Shown here: positions 54,477 to 63,116 of the stretch, piece by piece
How positions within the stretch are numbered: position 1 is the stretch's first letter
Layout of the letters: every line of letters starts with the position of its first letter
From: Thauera sp. GDN1
Lineage (GTDB): Bacteria; Pseudomonadota; Gammaproteobacteria; Burkholderiales; Rhodocyclaceae
DNA length: 64,000 nucleotides
Direction of reading: 5' to 3'
Assembly: GCF_029223545.1 (NCBI RefSeq)
Contig: NZ_CP097870.1
Location: 186,001-250,000 of the forward strand
Program-made: the position numbers and the translations under genes
The notes under the pieces: generated by a model
What the model saw: the letters and a program-made list of their open reading frames with translations, nothing else
Told to the model about the DNA's origin: nothing
Databases searched by the model: none

Positions 54477-55672
54477 TTGGCATCGGCGGGTATCGCTGGA
54501 GCCTGCGCGGCACCAAGGTGCGGCAGCCGATGCAGTGCGTTATCTTGTTGATTGCGGGTGCATTGTTCAGCCCGATTTCTGCTTTTGGTTCCGAAGTCTC
54601 ACTCTCTGCAAATCCTCCCTCCTGCTCGCCAGAGCAATCCCTGCGCTGGCGGGGCGGCACCCTGCGTCTGGAGAACGATTTGTTCACCGGCTCCGATCGC
54701 AACTACACCAACGGTGTCGCGCTAACAGCAGTCTCACGTGATCTGCAAGGCGGGCTCCGTCCGGAGTGCCTGCCTCAGCCGATTGGTTTGTACGCCCGCT
54801 TCATCGGCTGGGCTGATCCCGGGTTCTGGCGCGATTCCGGCGCCCAGACATCGTCGCAAAACCTCGTCGTGCGCTTTGGCCAGTCCATGTACACGCCCGA
54901 GAACAAGACGCGCACCGACGTGATTCCAGATGACCGACCGTACGCTGGTTTGCTCTACCTGGGTTTGGCGTGGAATCGCCGCATCCACCCACAAGCCGCC
55001 AGCTACGAAATGCTTGACGTGCGTGAGCTGACCCTGGGCGTGATCGGCCCCTGGTCGCTGGCCGAGCAATCTCAGGATCTGGTGCATCGGGCACGCGGCA
55101 TTGAGCGATTTCGCGGCTGGGACAACCAGTTGCGCAACGAGCCGGCGTTTCAGATGGCCATGGAGCGCAAGTTCAAGCCGTACACGGAGGGTGCGGTCCG
55201 CCCTGGATGGGGCAGCGACGTGATCGGCAGCTATGCCCTGCGGGTCGGAAACATCGAAACCGCCGCCAGTACCGGCGTGGAGTTTCGCGCGGGCTGGAAC
55301 ATACCGAACGACTTCGGCAGCTATCCGATCCGCCCTGGCGCAGAGAACCGCCCGCCCTCTGGTGTTGCCGATCTGCGCACGACAACGCCGCAGTCGGTCC
55401 TGGCGCCCAAACCTGGGGCACATGTCTTCCTGAATCTGGAGGGTAAAGCCGTCGCCTGGGACTTCTCACTCGACGGAAACATGTTCCGGCATAGCCATCA
55501 CGTCAGCCGGCGGCCTTGGATCGCGCAAGCAGCTCTCGGCATCAGTAGCCAATGGATCGTTGCTGGACGTGGCGTACGGCTCGCCGTGATGCGCGTTTGG
55601 AGAACCCGCGAGTTCGACCAGCAGGCGGGCCATCACGCATTCGGATCGATCGCGCTGAGTCTGGAATTTTGA
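54473..55672 (+). CDS. LpxR-like outer-membrane lipid A deacylase
   Basis: A 399-residue protein. After a basic start, a hydrophobic signal segment (CVILLIAGALFSPISAFG) is followed by ENDLFTGSDRNYTNGV, the LpxR/DUF2219 hallmark holding active-site residues. DDRPYAGLLYLGLAW and the beta-strand pattern to a terminal Phe (LSLEF) fit an outer-membrane barrel. LpxR removes the 3'-acyloxyacyl group of lipid A. It overlaps the LOG stop (ATGA). Confidence 0.87.
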   Translation: MIGIGGYRWSLRGTKVRQPMQCVILLIAGALFSPISAFGSEVSLSANPPSCSPEQSLRWRGGTLRLENDLFTGSDRNYTNGVALTAVSRDLQGGLRPECLPQPIGLYARFIGWADPGFWRDSGAQTSSQNLVVRFGQSMYTPENKTRTDVIPDDRPYAGLLYLGLAWNRRIHPQAASYEMLDVRELTLGVIGPWSLAEQSQDLVHRARGIERFRGWDNQLRNEPAFQMAMERKFKPYTEGAVRPGWGSDVIGSYALRVGNIETAASTGVEFRAGWNIPNDFGSYPIRPGAENRPPSGVADLRTTTPQSVLAPKPGAHVFLNLEGKAVAWDFSLDGNMFRHSHHVSRRPWIAQAALGISSQWIVAGRGVRLAVMRVWRTREFDQQAGHHAFGSIALSLEF

Positions 55673-55732
55673 GGACACCTGCAACCAATCGTTAGACCCA
55701 AAGCATTCGTCACAACATCAATGGAGAAATTC

Positions 55733-56194
55733 GTGAACCAGCCCTTGAAACCCAGATCGTTTTTCACCGTCCCGCTGTCCGTGCTCTTGGCAACCTTCGC
55801 CACGGCACTCGGTGCGCAGTCCGTAGAGGCGGCAAAGCCAATGGCGCTTCGTACCATAATGGAAAGACTCGGTCGCGACATGCAAGCCGTCACGGGCGCG
55901 ATCTCCAAAGAAGACTGGCCGCTGGTCGCCGAGCTAGCACCACGAATCGCCAAGCATGCCGAGCCGCCCATGTCGGAAAAGATGCGCATCCTTGCCTGGC
56001 TTGGGGCAGACGCTGGAAAGTTTCGGGGTCTTGATGGACAGGTCCATGACGCCGCGACCGCCATGGGCGAGGCTGCACAGCGGAATGACGGCCAAGCAGT
56101 CATCGCGGCTTTCTCCAAGACCCAGCAAAGCTGCCTAGCCTGCCACCAGAGTTACCGTCGCTCGTTCGTGGAAAAGTTCTATGGAAGCCGCTAG
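55733..56194 (+). CDS. Cytochrome c'-like single-haem protein
   Basis: A protein of about 153 residues. The GTG at 55733 is preferred because GGAG lies six bases upstream; an in-frame ATG at 55721 would add four residues. The signal peptide is followed by a four-helix pattern and a C-terminal haem site SCLACHQSYRRSFVEKFY, the usual place in cytochrome c'. Such proteins bind nitric oxide or carry electrons in the periplasm. It is on the same strand as lpxR after a 60-base gap. Confidence 0.85.
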   Translation: MNQPLKPRSFFTVPLSVLLATFATALGAQSVEAAKPMALRTIMERLGRDMQAVTGAISKEDWPLVAELAPRIAKHAEPPMSEKMRILAWLGADAGKFRGLDGQVHDAATAMGEAAQRNDGQAVIAAFSKTQQSCLACHQSYRRSFVEKFYGSR

Positions 56195-57207
56195 CAAGGG
56201 ATGGCTACACCTGTTGACGGAAGACTAGCTTCTGTCCAATCAATATACCTCGACGCGTTTCAGGTTCCCAGGAAGCCACCCGTGCAGCGATCACGGGTTC
56301 CTGCTTTACCCGCGGCAGCACTCGTTGGATCTGACGTTCATGACTCCCGTATGCATGTGGGTCACCAGCACCAGCGGATAACGCAGCACCTCGTCCAGTG
56401 AGATACGTTTGTGCTTGAGCAGCGGATGCCATGCCGGCGCCGCGACCATGAGGGGGGCGCTCCAAAGCGCCTTAGCCACGATGTCGTCACCCACTTCACC
56501 AGACTGGGCCCTAGGTCATACAGATCGCCATGCAGCCCCTTGATTTGCTGCGACAGTGACACCTCGAACAGGCGCAACTCGACGTCGGGCTCCTCCTGCC
56601 AGCTTAACGCCAGCAAGGTCGGCAAGCGCGACGGGGTGATGCCATCGGACAGCGTAATGCGTTGCTGACCGTGAAAGCCGTTGGCCGCTCCCCTCACGCT
56701 GTCGCGGGCTTGCTGCAAGACAGTGAAGAGGCGCGGCACATGTTACAGGAATTGCTTGTCCGCCCGCGTCAGCCGCTTGCTGCGACTGCTCCGGCCGCAG
56801 TGCTTCAGCAGCGCGTTTACAGGTGGCGATCTCGAATTCGCCGAACATGCCCATCGACAGTTCATCCGGCGCGATGCCCGCTGGCGCGAACTTCAGACGC
56901 TGCGCCGCCGCCCGTGTCGACAGACCAAATCGCTCGCCCTCGGGGAGTGACGTAAGACGCCGCGACTGTCTTCCTCGGGTCGCTGCGGCCACAGAAGACT
57001 AGCCGAGGCGCGCTGGCGCGAGTGCTCTAGCTAGCCATCCGCCATGACCGCCGCCCGCGTTCAAGCAGCGTTGCAATAACTCCGGACACCATTGCCCGCG
57101 TGCTGTGAGCCGGCGACGGCAGCCGCTGCAAGACATGCCGGCCTCTTCTCCGCACGCATGCGGCTCCCTACGATCATAAGGACTGGTCACGTCACGAGGG
57201 ACTGCGC
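56195..57207. other. Region without an intact gene, between the cytochrome gene and the second LysR gene
   Basis: It holds the decayed LysR copy described separately (56265-56965). The remaining 200 or so bases to the right are GC-rich and show nothing recognisable apart from the intact LysR start at 57208. Confidence 0.6.
56265..56965 (-). pseudogene. Decayed LysR family regulator
   Basis: Fragments in several frames together trace a LysR protein. RRLTRADKQFL is followed by a stop codon, then HVPRLFTVLQQARDSVRGAANGFHGQ, then SDGITPSRLPTLLALSWQEEPD and LFEVSLSQQIKGLHGDLYDLG. A different frame has AKALWSAPLMVAAPAWHPLLK and RYPLVLVTHMHTG, and another has RQIQRVLPRVKQEPVIAARVAS. Frame changes and a stop show it is dead. 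It resembles the intact regulators at 39516 and 57208. Confidence 0.75.
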
Positions 57208-58119
57208 ATGAACTTACGTCATCTTCGCTGTTTCATTGCTGTAGCCGAGGAACTGCACTTCGGTCGAGCCGCTAGGCGGCTGCATATAGAACAATCTCCC
57301 CTATCACGCACGATCCGCAAGTTGGAGACAACTCTAGGCGTGACGTTGCTCAGTCGCACGCCGCGGGGCGCAACCCTGACTTGGGCAGGGCGAGTCTTCC
57401 TCGACGACGCCCGCCGCATCATGTTGAGCGTTGAGCAGGCAGTGGCCAGCGCGAAGGCTGCTGCCTCCGGTTCTCAGGGCATTTTGCGAATCGCGCTGTC
57501 GAGAGACATAGGACGGGTGAGGCTATCAGCACTGCTTGCACTGTGCCGCGAAGAGTCGCCGCAGGTAAACATCCGGCTCTCCGAAGTACCGCTGACCGAA
57601 CTCGTGCAGGGGCTGAACGCAAATCTGTTCGACGCCGGCTTTGCAATGGTCAATGAAGTGGAGGACGGGATCATTGCTGAGCCGCTGTGGGCCGACCCCT
57701 TGGTAGTGATCCTGCCCGCACGGCACCCGCTTGTAGCCTTCAAGGAAGTGCCGTTGCAGGAAGTGGTGAGCTATCCGCTGGTACTTTGTGATCCACGGGC
57801 ATGCCAAGGTTGCGGTCGGCAGAGCGAACGACTGTTCCGCTCTGTCGATGTCCAACCGATCGTGGCTGAGTATGCCGCTTCTCACGGGCTGATGCTGACG
57901 TTGGTGGCCGCAGGGTACGGGCTAAGTTTTTCCACTGCCGCGCACTTGGCAACTTGCCAGCCGGCGGATGTTGTTGTCCGCCCGTTGGCCGGTCAGAGCG
58001 CATCGATAACCACCTATCTGTTACGAACCGAGGGTGGCATGACGGAGCCGTTGAAGCGGTTCATCGAACGCGCCGAACGTGTATGTCATCAGGACGCAAG
58101 CACATCACGCGCGATTTGA
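57208..58119 (+). CDS. LysR family transcriptional regulator
   Basis: A 303-residue regulator. The helix-turn-helix reads FIAVAEELHFGRAARRLHIEQSPLSRTIRKLE; the effector domain carries YPLVLCDPRACQGCGRQSE and GLMLTLVAAGYGLSF. It is similar to the LysR protein at 39516 and to the pseudogene at 56265-56965, so the element carries three related copies. Located just before the ICE core, it could control ICE transfer in the way TciR does in ICEclc; this is inference. Confidence 0.9.
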   Translation: MNLRHLRCFIAVAEELHFGRAARRLHIEQSPLSRTIRKLETTLGVTLLSRTPRGATLTWAGRVFLDDARRIMLSVEQAVASAKAAASGSQGILRIALSRDIGRVRLSALLALCREESPQVNIRLSEVPLTELVQGLNANLFDAGFAMVNEVEDGIIAEPLWADPLVVILPARHPLVAFKEVPLQEVVSYPLVLCDPRACQGCGRQSERLFRSVDVQPIVAEYAASHGLMLTLVAAGYGLSFSTAAHLATCQPADVVVRPLAGQSASITTYLLRTEGGMTEPLKRFIERAERVCHQDASTSRAI

Positions 58120-58673
58120 CGCAGATCTATCGAAAGGTGCGCGGCTAGTTTTCTCGGATTGCGCGATTCATCTTTGGTCTTGCGGCTGACCCGATCTGCA
58201 TGGCTCATGCGCTGTACTGATTCCAGTTTCGACGCAATTGCTGCGCCCTTCCGTACTCCGGCACTCGCCTGCGGGCTCGCCGCCGCGGTCATTTCACTGA
58301 CGCGGAACGCATGAGCTTTTGCTGGTTGCAAACCGGCTCATCCTGTTGACGCATTGGCACTTTACGCCGTTGGAATTCCTACGGAAAACTTTGGCCAGGT
58401 TTCGGGTAAAGCGCGGCACCCATGCTTGACCCCAGGGGAGCGCGACCACCAAGCCGCGTGCCGGTCCAAAGGCAAAGCGCCCGCATCATGGTTGAGGAGT
58501 TTCAAGCGTAGCAAGATGTAGTTCGCCCTTAGCCGGCCGTCAGCGCCGATGCAACGCTTCCTTCCACGATCCCGGCCGGTCCTGCGCTTCATCCGGATTT
58601 CTGGGCAATCGCCTCGCCCACTTGGGCGGTGCGCGTCTGCCAGAGTTCGATCCGACGATGGGACGCACGCGAC
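58120..58673. other. Region before the ICE core without a convincing gene
   Basis: A minus-strand open frame of 80 codons (58089-58331) overlaps the end of the LysR gene and has no recognised domain. Further frames on either strand look like chance openings. No clear promoter or repeat was found in the rest. Confidence 0.5.
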
Positions 58674-59429
58674 ATGGAGAAATCGAGTTGCCTTGCCTTT
58701 GGCGCCAGGATCTACTACCGCCCGATCGAGGCGGCCGTCCGTTGGGCGGGACTGTTGCGCTTTGAGCCGCGGATTCTGGAAACGCTCGGGCCACGTGCCA
58801 TGCCTGAGCCGAACGACTTTCCGCGCTGGCCCTTGCTGCGCCTTTTCTCCGAGCGCATCTTCGACGCATTGGCACACGATGAGCTTTCTTACGGCAAGGC
58901 AGGCATGGCGCAGGAACCTCAGCGCCCCGCACTCGACGATCCTGCGTTGATCGTGCGCCACGTCGACCTGAAGGCGTGGATGTCGCATTACTACCCCGGT
59001 GAGCGGCCTCCATTCCTGTTCGACGGCATCGAGCGCGAACTGCATCCTTCGGTGAGCGTCGCCATGCTGAACGTGTTGCTGGCCGATCGCGAGGCCGCCA
59101 AGCTGCAGCTTGCCGAACTCGCACAACTACATGCGGCGCTGAAGGCACAGCACGAAGCGTTGGCGAAGGAGCATGCCAGTAGCATTCGTGAGGGCGATGC
59201 GAGTGAACCGGGCCTGCGCAGCGAATCGACTTACCTGAACATCATTGGCGGCCTGCTGACATTGCTGTTGGGCAAGTCCCCCGCGGGCTCTGCCTACTCG
59301 TCCTTCCGCAACATGGATGCGGTGATCAGTGCGCTACTGGCCCACCATGAAGGGCGGCCCGGCATCAGCGAGCGAACGCTGTGGAGCAAGCTGGCACAGG
59401 CGCGTCGCCACCTGGAGGCATCGCGCTGA
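58674..59429 (+). CDS. ICE-borne hypothetical protein
   Basis: A 251-residue protein. The ATG at 58674 (MEKSSCLAFGARIYYRPIEAA) is chosen over an upstream in-frame start for its better N-terminus. It has a central coiled-coil-prone stretch (LADREAAKLQLAELAQLHAAL, about 140-180) and a C-terminal part (TYLNIIGGLLTLLLGKSPAGSAYSSF, then ERTLWSKLAQARRHLE) that resembles a small DNA-binding segment. I cannot assign a function. It directly precedes the alpA control region and is probably an ICE regulatory or accessory gene. Confidence 0.7.
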   Translation: MEKSSCLAFGARIYYRPIEAAVRWAGLLRFEPRILETLGPRAMPEPNDFPRWPLLRLFSERIFDALAHDELSYGKAGMAQEPQRPALDDPALIVRHVDLKAWMSHYYPGERPPFLFDGIERELHPSVSVAMLNVLLADREAAKLQLAELAQLHAALKAQHEALAKEHASSIREGDASEPGLRSESTYLNIIGGLLTLLLGKSPAGSAYSSFRNMDAVISALLAHHEGRPGISERTLWSKLAQARRHLEASR

Positions 59430-59443
59430 GCCTGTAACAGCAG

Positions 59444-59478
59444 ACTGCAATTGCAGTTGCGTGTTCTGCAGTTGCAGT
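59444..59478. promoter_or_regulatory. Two 21-base-spaced palindromic repeats upstream of alpA
   Basis: ACTGCAA-TTGCAGT (59444-59457) is a perfect 14-base palindrome. CTGCA and TTGCAGT recur 21 bases later (59466-59470 and 59472-59478). The spacing of two helical turns places the copies on one DNA face. In ICEclc the alpA promoter is activated by BisDC; this may be the matching control site. Confidence 0.6.
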
Positions 59479-59553
59479 GAATCTCGCAGCAGCAGCATAT
59501 GGAATGCGAGGCACTTTCTGAACAACGCCATCGAGCGTCAAGGAGTGCCTCTC

Positions 59554-59772
59554 ATGTCTTCGCAGACCATCGCGCCGGCCTTGCCGCCCGAGCACCGCAT
59601 CCTGCGCCGCGCCGAGGTCGAAGCCAAGACCGGCTTCAAGCGCGCGCACATCTACAGCCTCATGAAGGAAGGCAAGTTCCCCAAGGCGCTGCGCCTGGGC
59701 GTGCGCGCGGTGGGCTGGGACTCGGTGGAGATCGAACAGTGGATCGCCGATCGCCTCAAAGAACGCGCCTGA
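59554..59772 (+). CDS. alpA: AlpA family excisionase-like regulator
   Basis: A 72-residue winged-helix protein of the AlpA/MerR-like group: ILRRAEVEAKTGFKRAHIYSLMKEGKFPKALRLG, then WIADRLKERA. AlpA proteins activate excision or early ICE genes. The start has AGGAG nine bases upstream. It begins the alpA-parA-shi-parB operon, which in ICEclc is a stage of the transfer-competence switch. Confidence 0.9.
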   Translation: MSSQTIAPALPPEHRILRRAEVEAKTGFKRAHIYSLMKEGKFPKALRLGVRAVGWDSVEIEQWIADRLKERA

Positions 59773-59812
59773 CGCTTCTTCTCGGTTCATGCCATTCGAC
59801 GAGGAGAAGCCC

Positions 59813-60679
59813 ATGCAGGTGGTGTCCATCATTTCGACCAAGGGCGGCGTGGGCAAGACCACGACGGCGGCCAACCTGGGCGGCTTCATCGCCGATGCCG
59901 GGCTGCGCGTGCTGCTGCTGGACCTGGACGTGCAGCCCACGCTGTCGAGCTACTTCACGCTGGACGTTCGCGCGCCCGGCGGCATCTACCAGATGCTGGC
60001 CTTCAACGAGCGGCGCATCGAGCAACTGGTGTCGCGTACCGTGATCGCGGGCCTGGACCTGGTGCTCTCCAACGACGACAGCGGCGAACTGAACACGCTG
60101 CTGCTGCACGCTCCGGATGGGCGCCTGCGACTGCGCCATTTGCTTCCCGTCTTCCGCACGCACTATGACTTGCTGCTGGTCGACACCCAGGGCGCGCGCA
60201 GCGTGCTGCTGGAGATGGCGGTGCTGGCGTCCGACCTGGCGCTGTCGCCGGTGACGCCGGAGATCCTCGCGGCGCGCGAGCTGCGGCGCGGCACGCTGCA
60301 GCTGATCGAGGACATCGCGCCGTATCGGCACCTGGGCATCGAGCCGCCACCGCTGCGCCTGCTCATCAACCGTGTGCATCCGGTGTCGTCGAACGCGCGG
60401 CTGGTCCAGCAGGCGCTGCGACAGGTGTTCCAGGAACAGGCCGGCGTGCAGGTGCTGGGCACCGACGTGCCGGCCATCGAAGCCTATCCGCGCGCTGCGA
60501 CACGAGGATTGCCGGTGCACCGGGTGGAGTACCGGCAGCCGGCGGGGCGCTCGGCGCCCGCGGCGCTGGAGACCATGCGCACGCTGGCCGGCGAGCTGTT
60601 CCCCGTGTGGCGGGAGCGCTTCGCGCTGGTCACCGGCCGGGCCGATGCGGGAGGAGCCGGCCATGGCGAGCGCGCATGA
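59813..60679 (+). CDS. parA: ParA family partition ATPase of an ICE
   Basis: A 288-residue ATPase with the deviant Walker A STKGGVGKTT (residues 8-17), then DLDVQPTLSSYF and LLLVDTQGARSVL. The ATG at 59813 has GAGGAG upstream; an earlier in-frame start at 59789 is less likely. It partners with ParB to position or maintain the excised element. In ICEclc ParA together with Shi arrests host cell division. Its end overlaps the next gene. Confidence 0.9.
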   Translation: MQVVSIISTKGGVGKTTTAANLGGFIADAGLRVLLLDLDVQPTLSSYFTLDVRAPGGIYQMLAFNERRIEQLVSRTVIAGLDLVLSNDDSGELNTLLLHAPDGRLRLRHLLPVFRTHYDLLLVDTQGARSVLLEMAVLASDLALSPVTPEILAARELRRGTLQLIEDIAPYRHLGIEPPPLRLLINRVHPVSSNARLVQQALRQVFQEQAGVQVLGTDVPAIEAYPRAATRGLPVHRVEYRQPAGRSAPAALETMRTLAGELFPVWRERFALVTGRADAGGAGHGERA

Positions 60680-60899
60680 ACTGGCGCGCGGCCGTGAACG
60701 GTTGCGCGCGCTGATCGAGTTTGCGCTGGGCGAAGGCTGGCGCGTGGTGCGCACGTCCGGTGGGCACCTGAAATTCACGAAACCAGGCTGCGCGTCGATC
60801 TACACCAGCTCGACTGCAAGCGACCACCGTGCCGACCGCAATGCCCGCGCACAGCTTCGCCGCGCCGACCGGCAAGCGCAGGAGAACGGCCGTGGCTGA
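60663..60899 (+). CDS. Small HicA-like protein in the position of ICEclc shi
   Basis: A protein of 78 residues. The core GWRVVRTSGGHLKFTKPGCASIY resembles the HicA double-stranded RNA-binding fold (glycine then histidine then Lys-Phe). It lies between parA and parB, overlapping both, as shi does in ICEclc, where ParA and Shi together stop cell division in transfer-competent cells. Assignment to shi rests on position and size; the HicA likeness is my inference. Confidence 0.65.
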   Translation: MASAHELARGRERLRALIEFALGEGWRVVRTSGGHLKFTKPGCASIYTSSTASDHRADRNARAQLRRADRQAQENGRG

Positions 60900-62535
60900 G
60901 CTGACGCCGCAGGACATGGCTGCCAAGCTGCTGGCCACCGGCTTCGAGCGCAGCGGCCCTTCGGCCGCGACCTTGAGCGACCCCATCGCCGACACGCCGA
61001 TGGTGGTGACGCTGGACCAGTTGCGGCCCTACGACCACGACCCGCGCGTGACGCGCAACCCGGCCTATGCGGAGATCAAGGCGTCCATCCGCGAACGTGG
61101 GCTGGACGCGCCCCCCGCGATCACGCGCAGGCCGGGCGAGGCGCACTACATCATTCGCAACGGCGGCAACACGCGGCTGGCGATCCTGCGCGAGTTGTGG
61201 AGCGAGACCAAGGAGGAACGCTTCTTCCGCATTGCGTGCCTGTTCCGCCCGTGGCCGGCGCGCGGCGAAATCGTGGCGCTGACCGGGCATCTGGCCGAAA
61301 ACGAGCTGCGCGGCGGCCTGACCTTCATCGAGCGGGCCTTGGGCATCGAGAAGGCGCGCGAGTTCTACGAGCAGGAAAGCGGCCAGGCGCTGTCGCAGAG
61401 CGAACTCGCGCGGCGGTTGACTGCCGACGGCTATCCGGTGCCGCAGTCACACATCAGCCGCATGAACGATGCGGTGCGCTATCTGCTGCCGGCGATCCCG
61501 ACGCTGTTGTACGGCGGATTGGGCCGGCATCAGGTGGACCGGCTCGCAGTGCTGCGCAAGGCGTGCGAGCGCACCTGGGAGCGGCGTGCGCTGGGCCGGC
61601 CGCTGACCGTGGACTTCGCTTCGCTGTTTCAGGATGTGCTGTCGCAGTTCGACACGCAGCCGGAGGGCTTCTCGCCCCAGCGCGTGCAGGACGAACTGGT
61701 GGGTCAGATGGCCGAGCTGCTGGAAGCGGACTACGACACGCTGGCATTGGAGGTCGATGACAGCGAAAGCCGTCAGCGAGCATTGACCAGCGAGCCGGCC
61801 GCGCCGAACCCGGCAACGCCTGTCGCACCTGCGGCGCCAGCCATCACGCCGCAACTGCCGCCCGCGGCGCCAACGCCACGGGACACCTCGCCCGTCGCGC
61901 CACCGGCAGAGACACCCTCGGCACCACCTGCCGCTGCACCAAACGCCCGGGACGGGCAGCGCGACGAGCGCCTGCAGGGGCACATCGTGACGCCGGCCCC
62001 GACCACCGAGCGCCTGCAGTCCATCCAGCGGATGGTCGCGGATCAGCTCGGCGACAAGCTACCCGACTTCGAGGCAGATGCGCTGCGTGCGATCCCGGTG
62101 CAGGTTGGCGGGCTCTTTCCCATCTCGGATGTCTGGTACATCGAGCCGGGCCTGGACGTGCCGGATCGCCTGCGCGTGCATATCGCGCAGTTCGCTCGCG
62201 AGGTCGCGGGGGAAGCGGCGGTGGCCGACCACATCGAAGCCAGCGATGGCGGCATCGGCTTCGTCTGCGTGACGCCGGCCGTGGGCCAGGCGAAGGCGCT
62301 GCCGGCGTTCGCGCGTGCGATGCTGACCCTGCTGCACGCGCTGAGCACCGCGCCGGCACCCGCGACCGGGCTGGACAGCGCGCGGCTGGCCGATGACCTT
62401 GGGCCGCTGCTGCATGGTCACGGCGGCTTGGTCACGCGCCTGAGCGATGCCGGGCTGGTAAAGCTGTTCCGTCTGCTGCGCCTGGCGCGCCGGCTGCTGG
62501 ATCTGGAAGCCGGTGACCCGGGCCACGAGTCCTGA
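60892..62535 (+). CDS. parB: ParB family protein, PFGI-1 class ICE
   Basis: A 547-residue protein. The GTG at 60892, with GGAG eight bases upstream, gives MAELTPQDMAAKLLATGF, the usual start of the class; it overlaps the small gene's stop. The ParB N-terminal domain has LRPYDHDPRVTRNPAYAEIKASIRERG and ITRRPGEAHYIIRNGGNTRLAI. A helix-turn-helix follows (LSQSELARRLTADGYPVPQSHISRM). A proline/alanine-rich linker leads to a C-terminal domain conserved in this class. Confidence 0.9.
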   Translation: MAELTPQDMAAKLLATGFERSGPSAATLSDPIADTPMVVTLDQLRPYDHDPRVTRNPAYAEIKASIRERGLDAPPAITRRPGEAHYIIRNGGNTRLAILRELWSETKEERFFRIACLFRPWPARGEIVALTGHLAENELRGGLTFIERALGIEKAREFYEQESGQALSQSELARRLTADGYPVPQSHISRMNDAVRYLLPAIPTLLYGGLGRHQVDRLAVLRKACERTWERRALGRPLTVDFASLFQDVLSQFDTQPEGFSPQRVQDELVGQMAELLEADYDTLALEVDDSESRQRALTSEPAAPNPATPVAPAAPAITPQLPPAAPTPRDTSPVAPPAETPSAPPAAAPNARDGQRDERLQGHIVTPAPTTERLQSIQRMVADQLGDKLPDFEADALRAIPVQVGGLFPISDVWYIEPGLDVPDRLRVHIAQFAREVAGEAAVADHIEASDGGIGFVCVTPAVGQAKALPAFARAMLTLLHALSTAPAPATGLDSARLADDLGPLLHGHGGLVTRLSDAGLVKLFRLLRLARRLLDLEAGDPGHES

Positions 62536-62552
62536 GCGCGCAGGAGGCTCCC

Positions 62553-63113
62553 ATGTCGGCACCGCACCCGCTCAACCAGGCCGTCATCGCCCAGGCGCTG
62601 CATGACCTGCGCAACGGGCAGTTGCGCCGCTGCAAGGCGATGGGCTTCGGCGAGGAGGAGCTGGATGCGCTGAAGCACCCCGAACTCGTGAGCATGCTGG
62701 TGAATGCCACGGTGTCGTGGTGCTCGGTGTCGGTGAACCGGGAAGTGTTGAAGCGGCTGCTGAGCCAGGTGCACGACGTGGAGCGGGAGATCGCCACGGT
62801 GGACCGCATGCTGCGCCTGGGGGCGAGCACGGAGATGGTCAGCAAGTTCTACGGCCTCACGCATCAAGAAGTGGCGCTGCGCCGCGACATCCTCGGACTG
62901 CCCAAGCGCAAGGGCCGGCATCCGGTGCTCGACGAGGCGCAGGACGTGGCCCTGTGGGAACGCTGGAAGGCCGGCATCACGGAGCGGCACATCGCACTGA
63001 ACGACGACATGGCGATGCTGGCGCTGACCATGGACCTGGCCGAGGCCATGACCCTGCCCATGTCGGTGATCTGGTCGGCGATACGGAACTGGGTCGACCA
63101 GGGGCTGGTGTAG
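62553..63113 (+). CDS. DUF2857 domain protein of the ICE core
   Basis: A 186-residue protein matching DUF2857 (ISTY4526-like) of ICEs: ALHDLRNGQLRRCKAMGFGEEEL, then LLSQVHDVEREIATVDRMLRLGAS and KFYGLTHQEVALRRDILGL. The second half looks like a DNA-binding module. It follows parB by 17 bases and precedes the STY4528-family gene by three, so it belongs to the same operon. Its role is unknown. Confidence 0.85.
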   Translation: MSAPHPLNQAVIAQALHDLRNGQLRRCKAMGFGEEELDALKHPELVSMLVNATVSWCSVSVNREVLKRLLSQVHDVEREIATVDRMLRLGASTEMVSKFYGLTHQEVALRRDILGLPKRKGRHPVLDEAQDVALWERWKAGITERHIALNDDMAMLALTMDLAEAMTLPMSVIWSAIRNWVDQGLV

Positions 63114-63116
63114 GTC

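Noticed and set aside
58089..58331. An 80-codon minus-strand frame after the second LysR gene
   Set aside because: It overlaps the LysR end and has no recognised domain or clear ribosome site.
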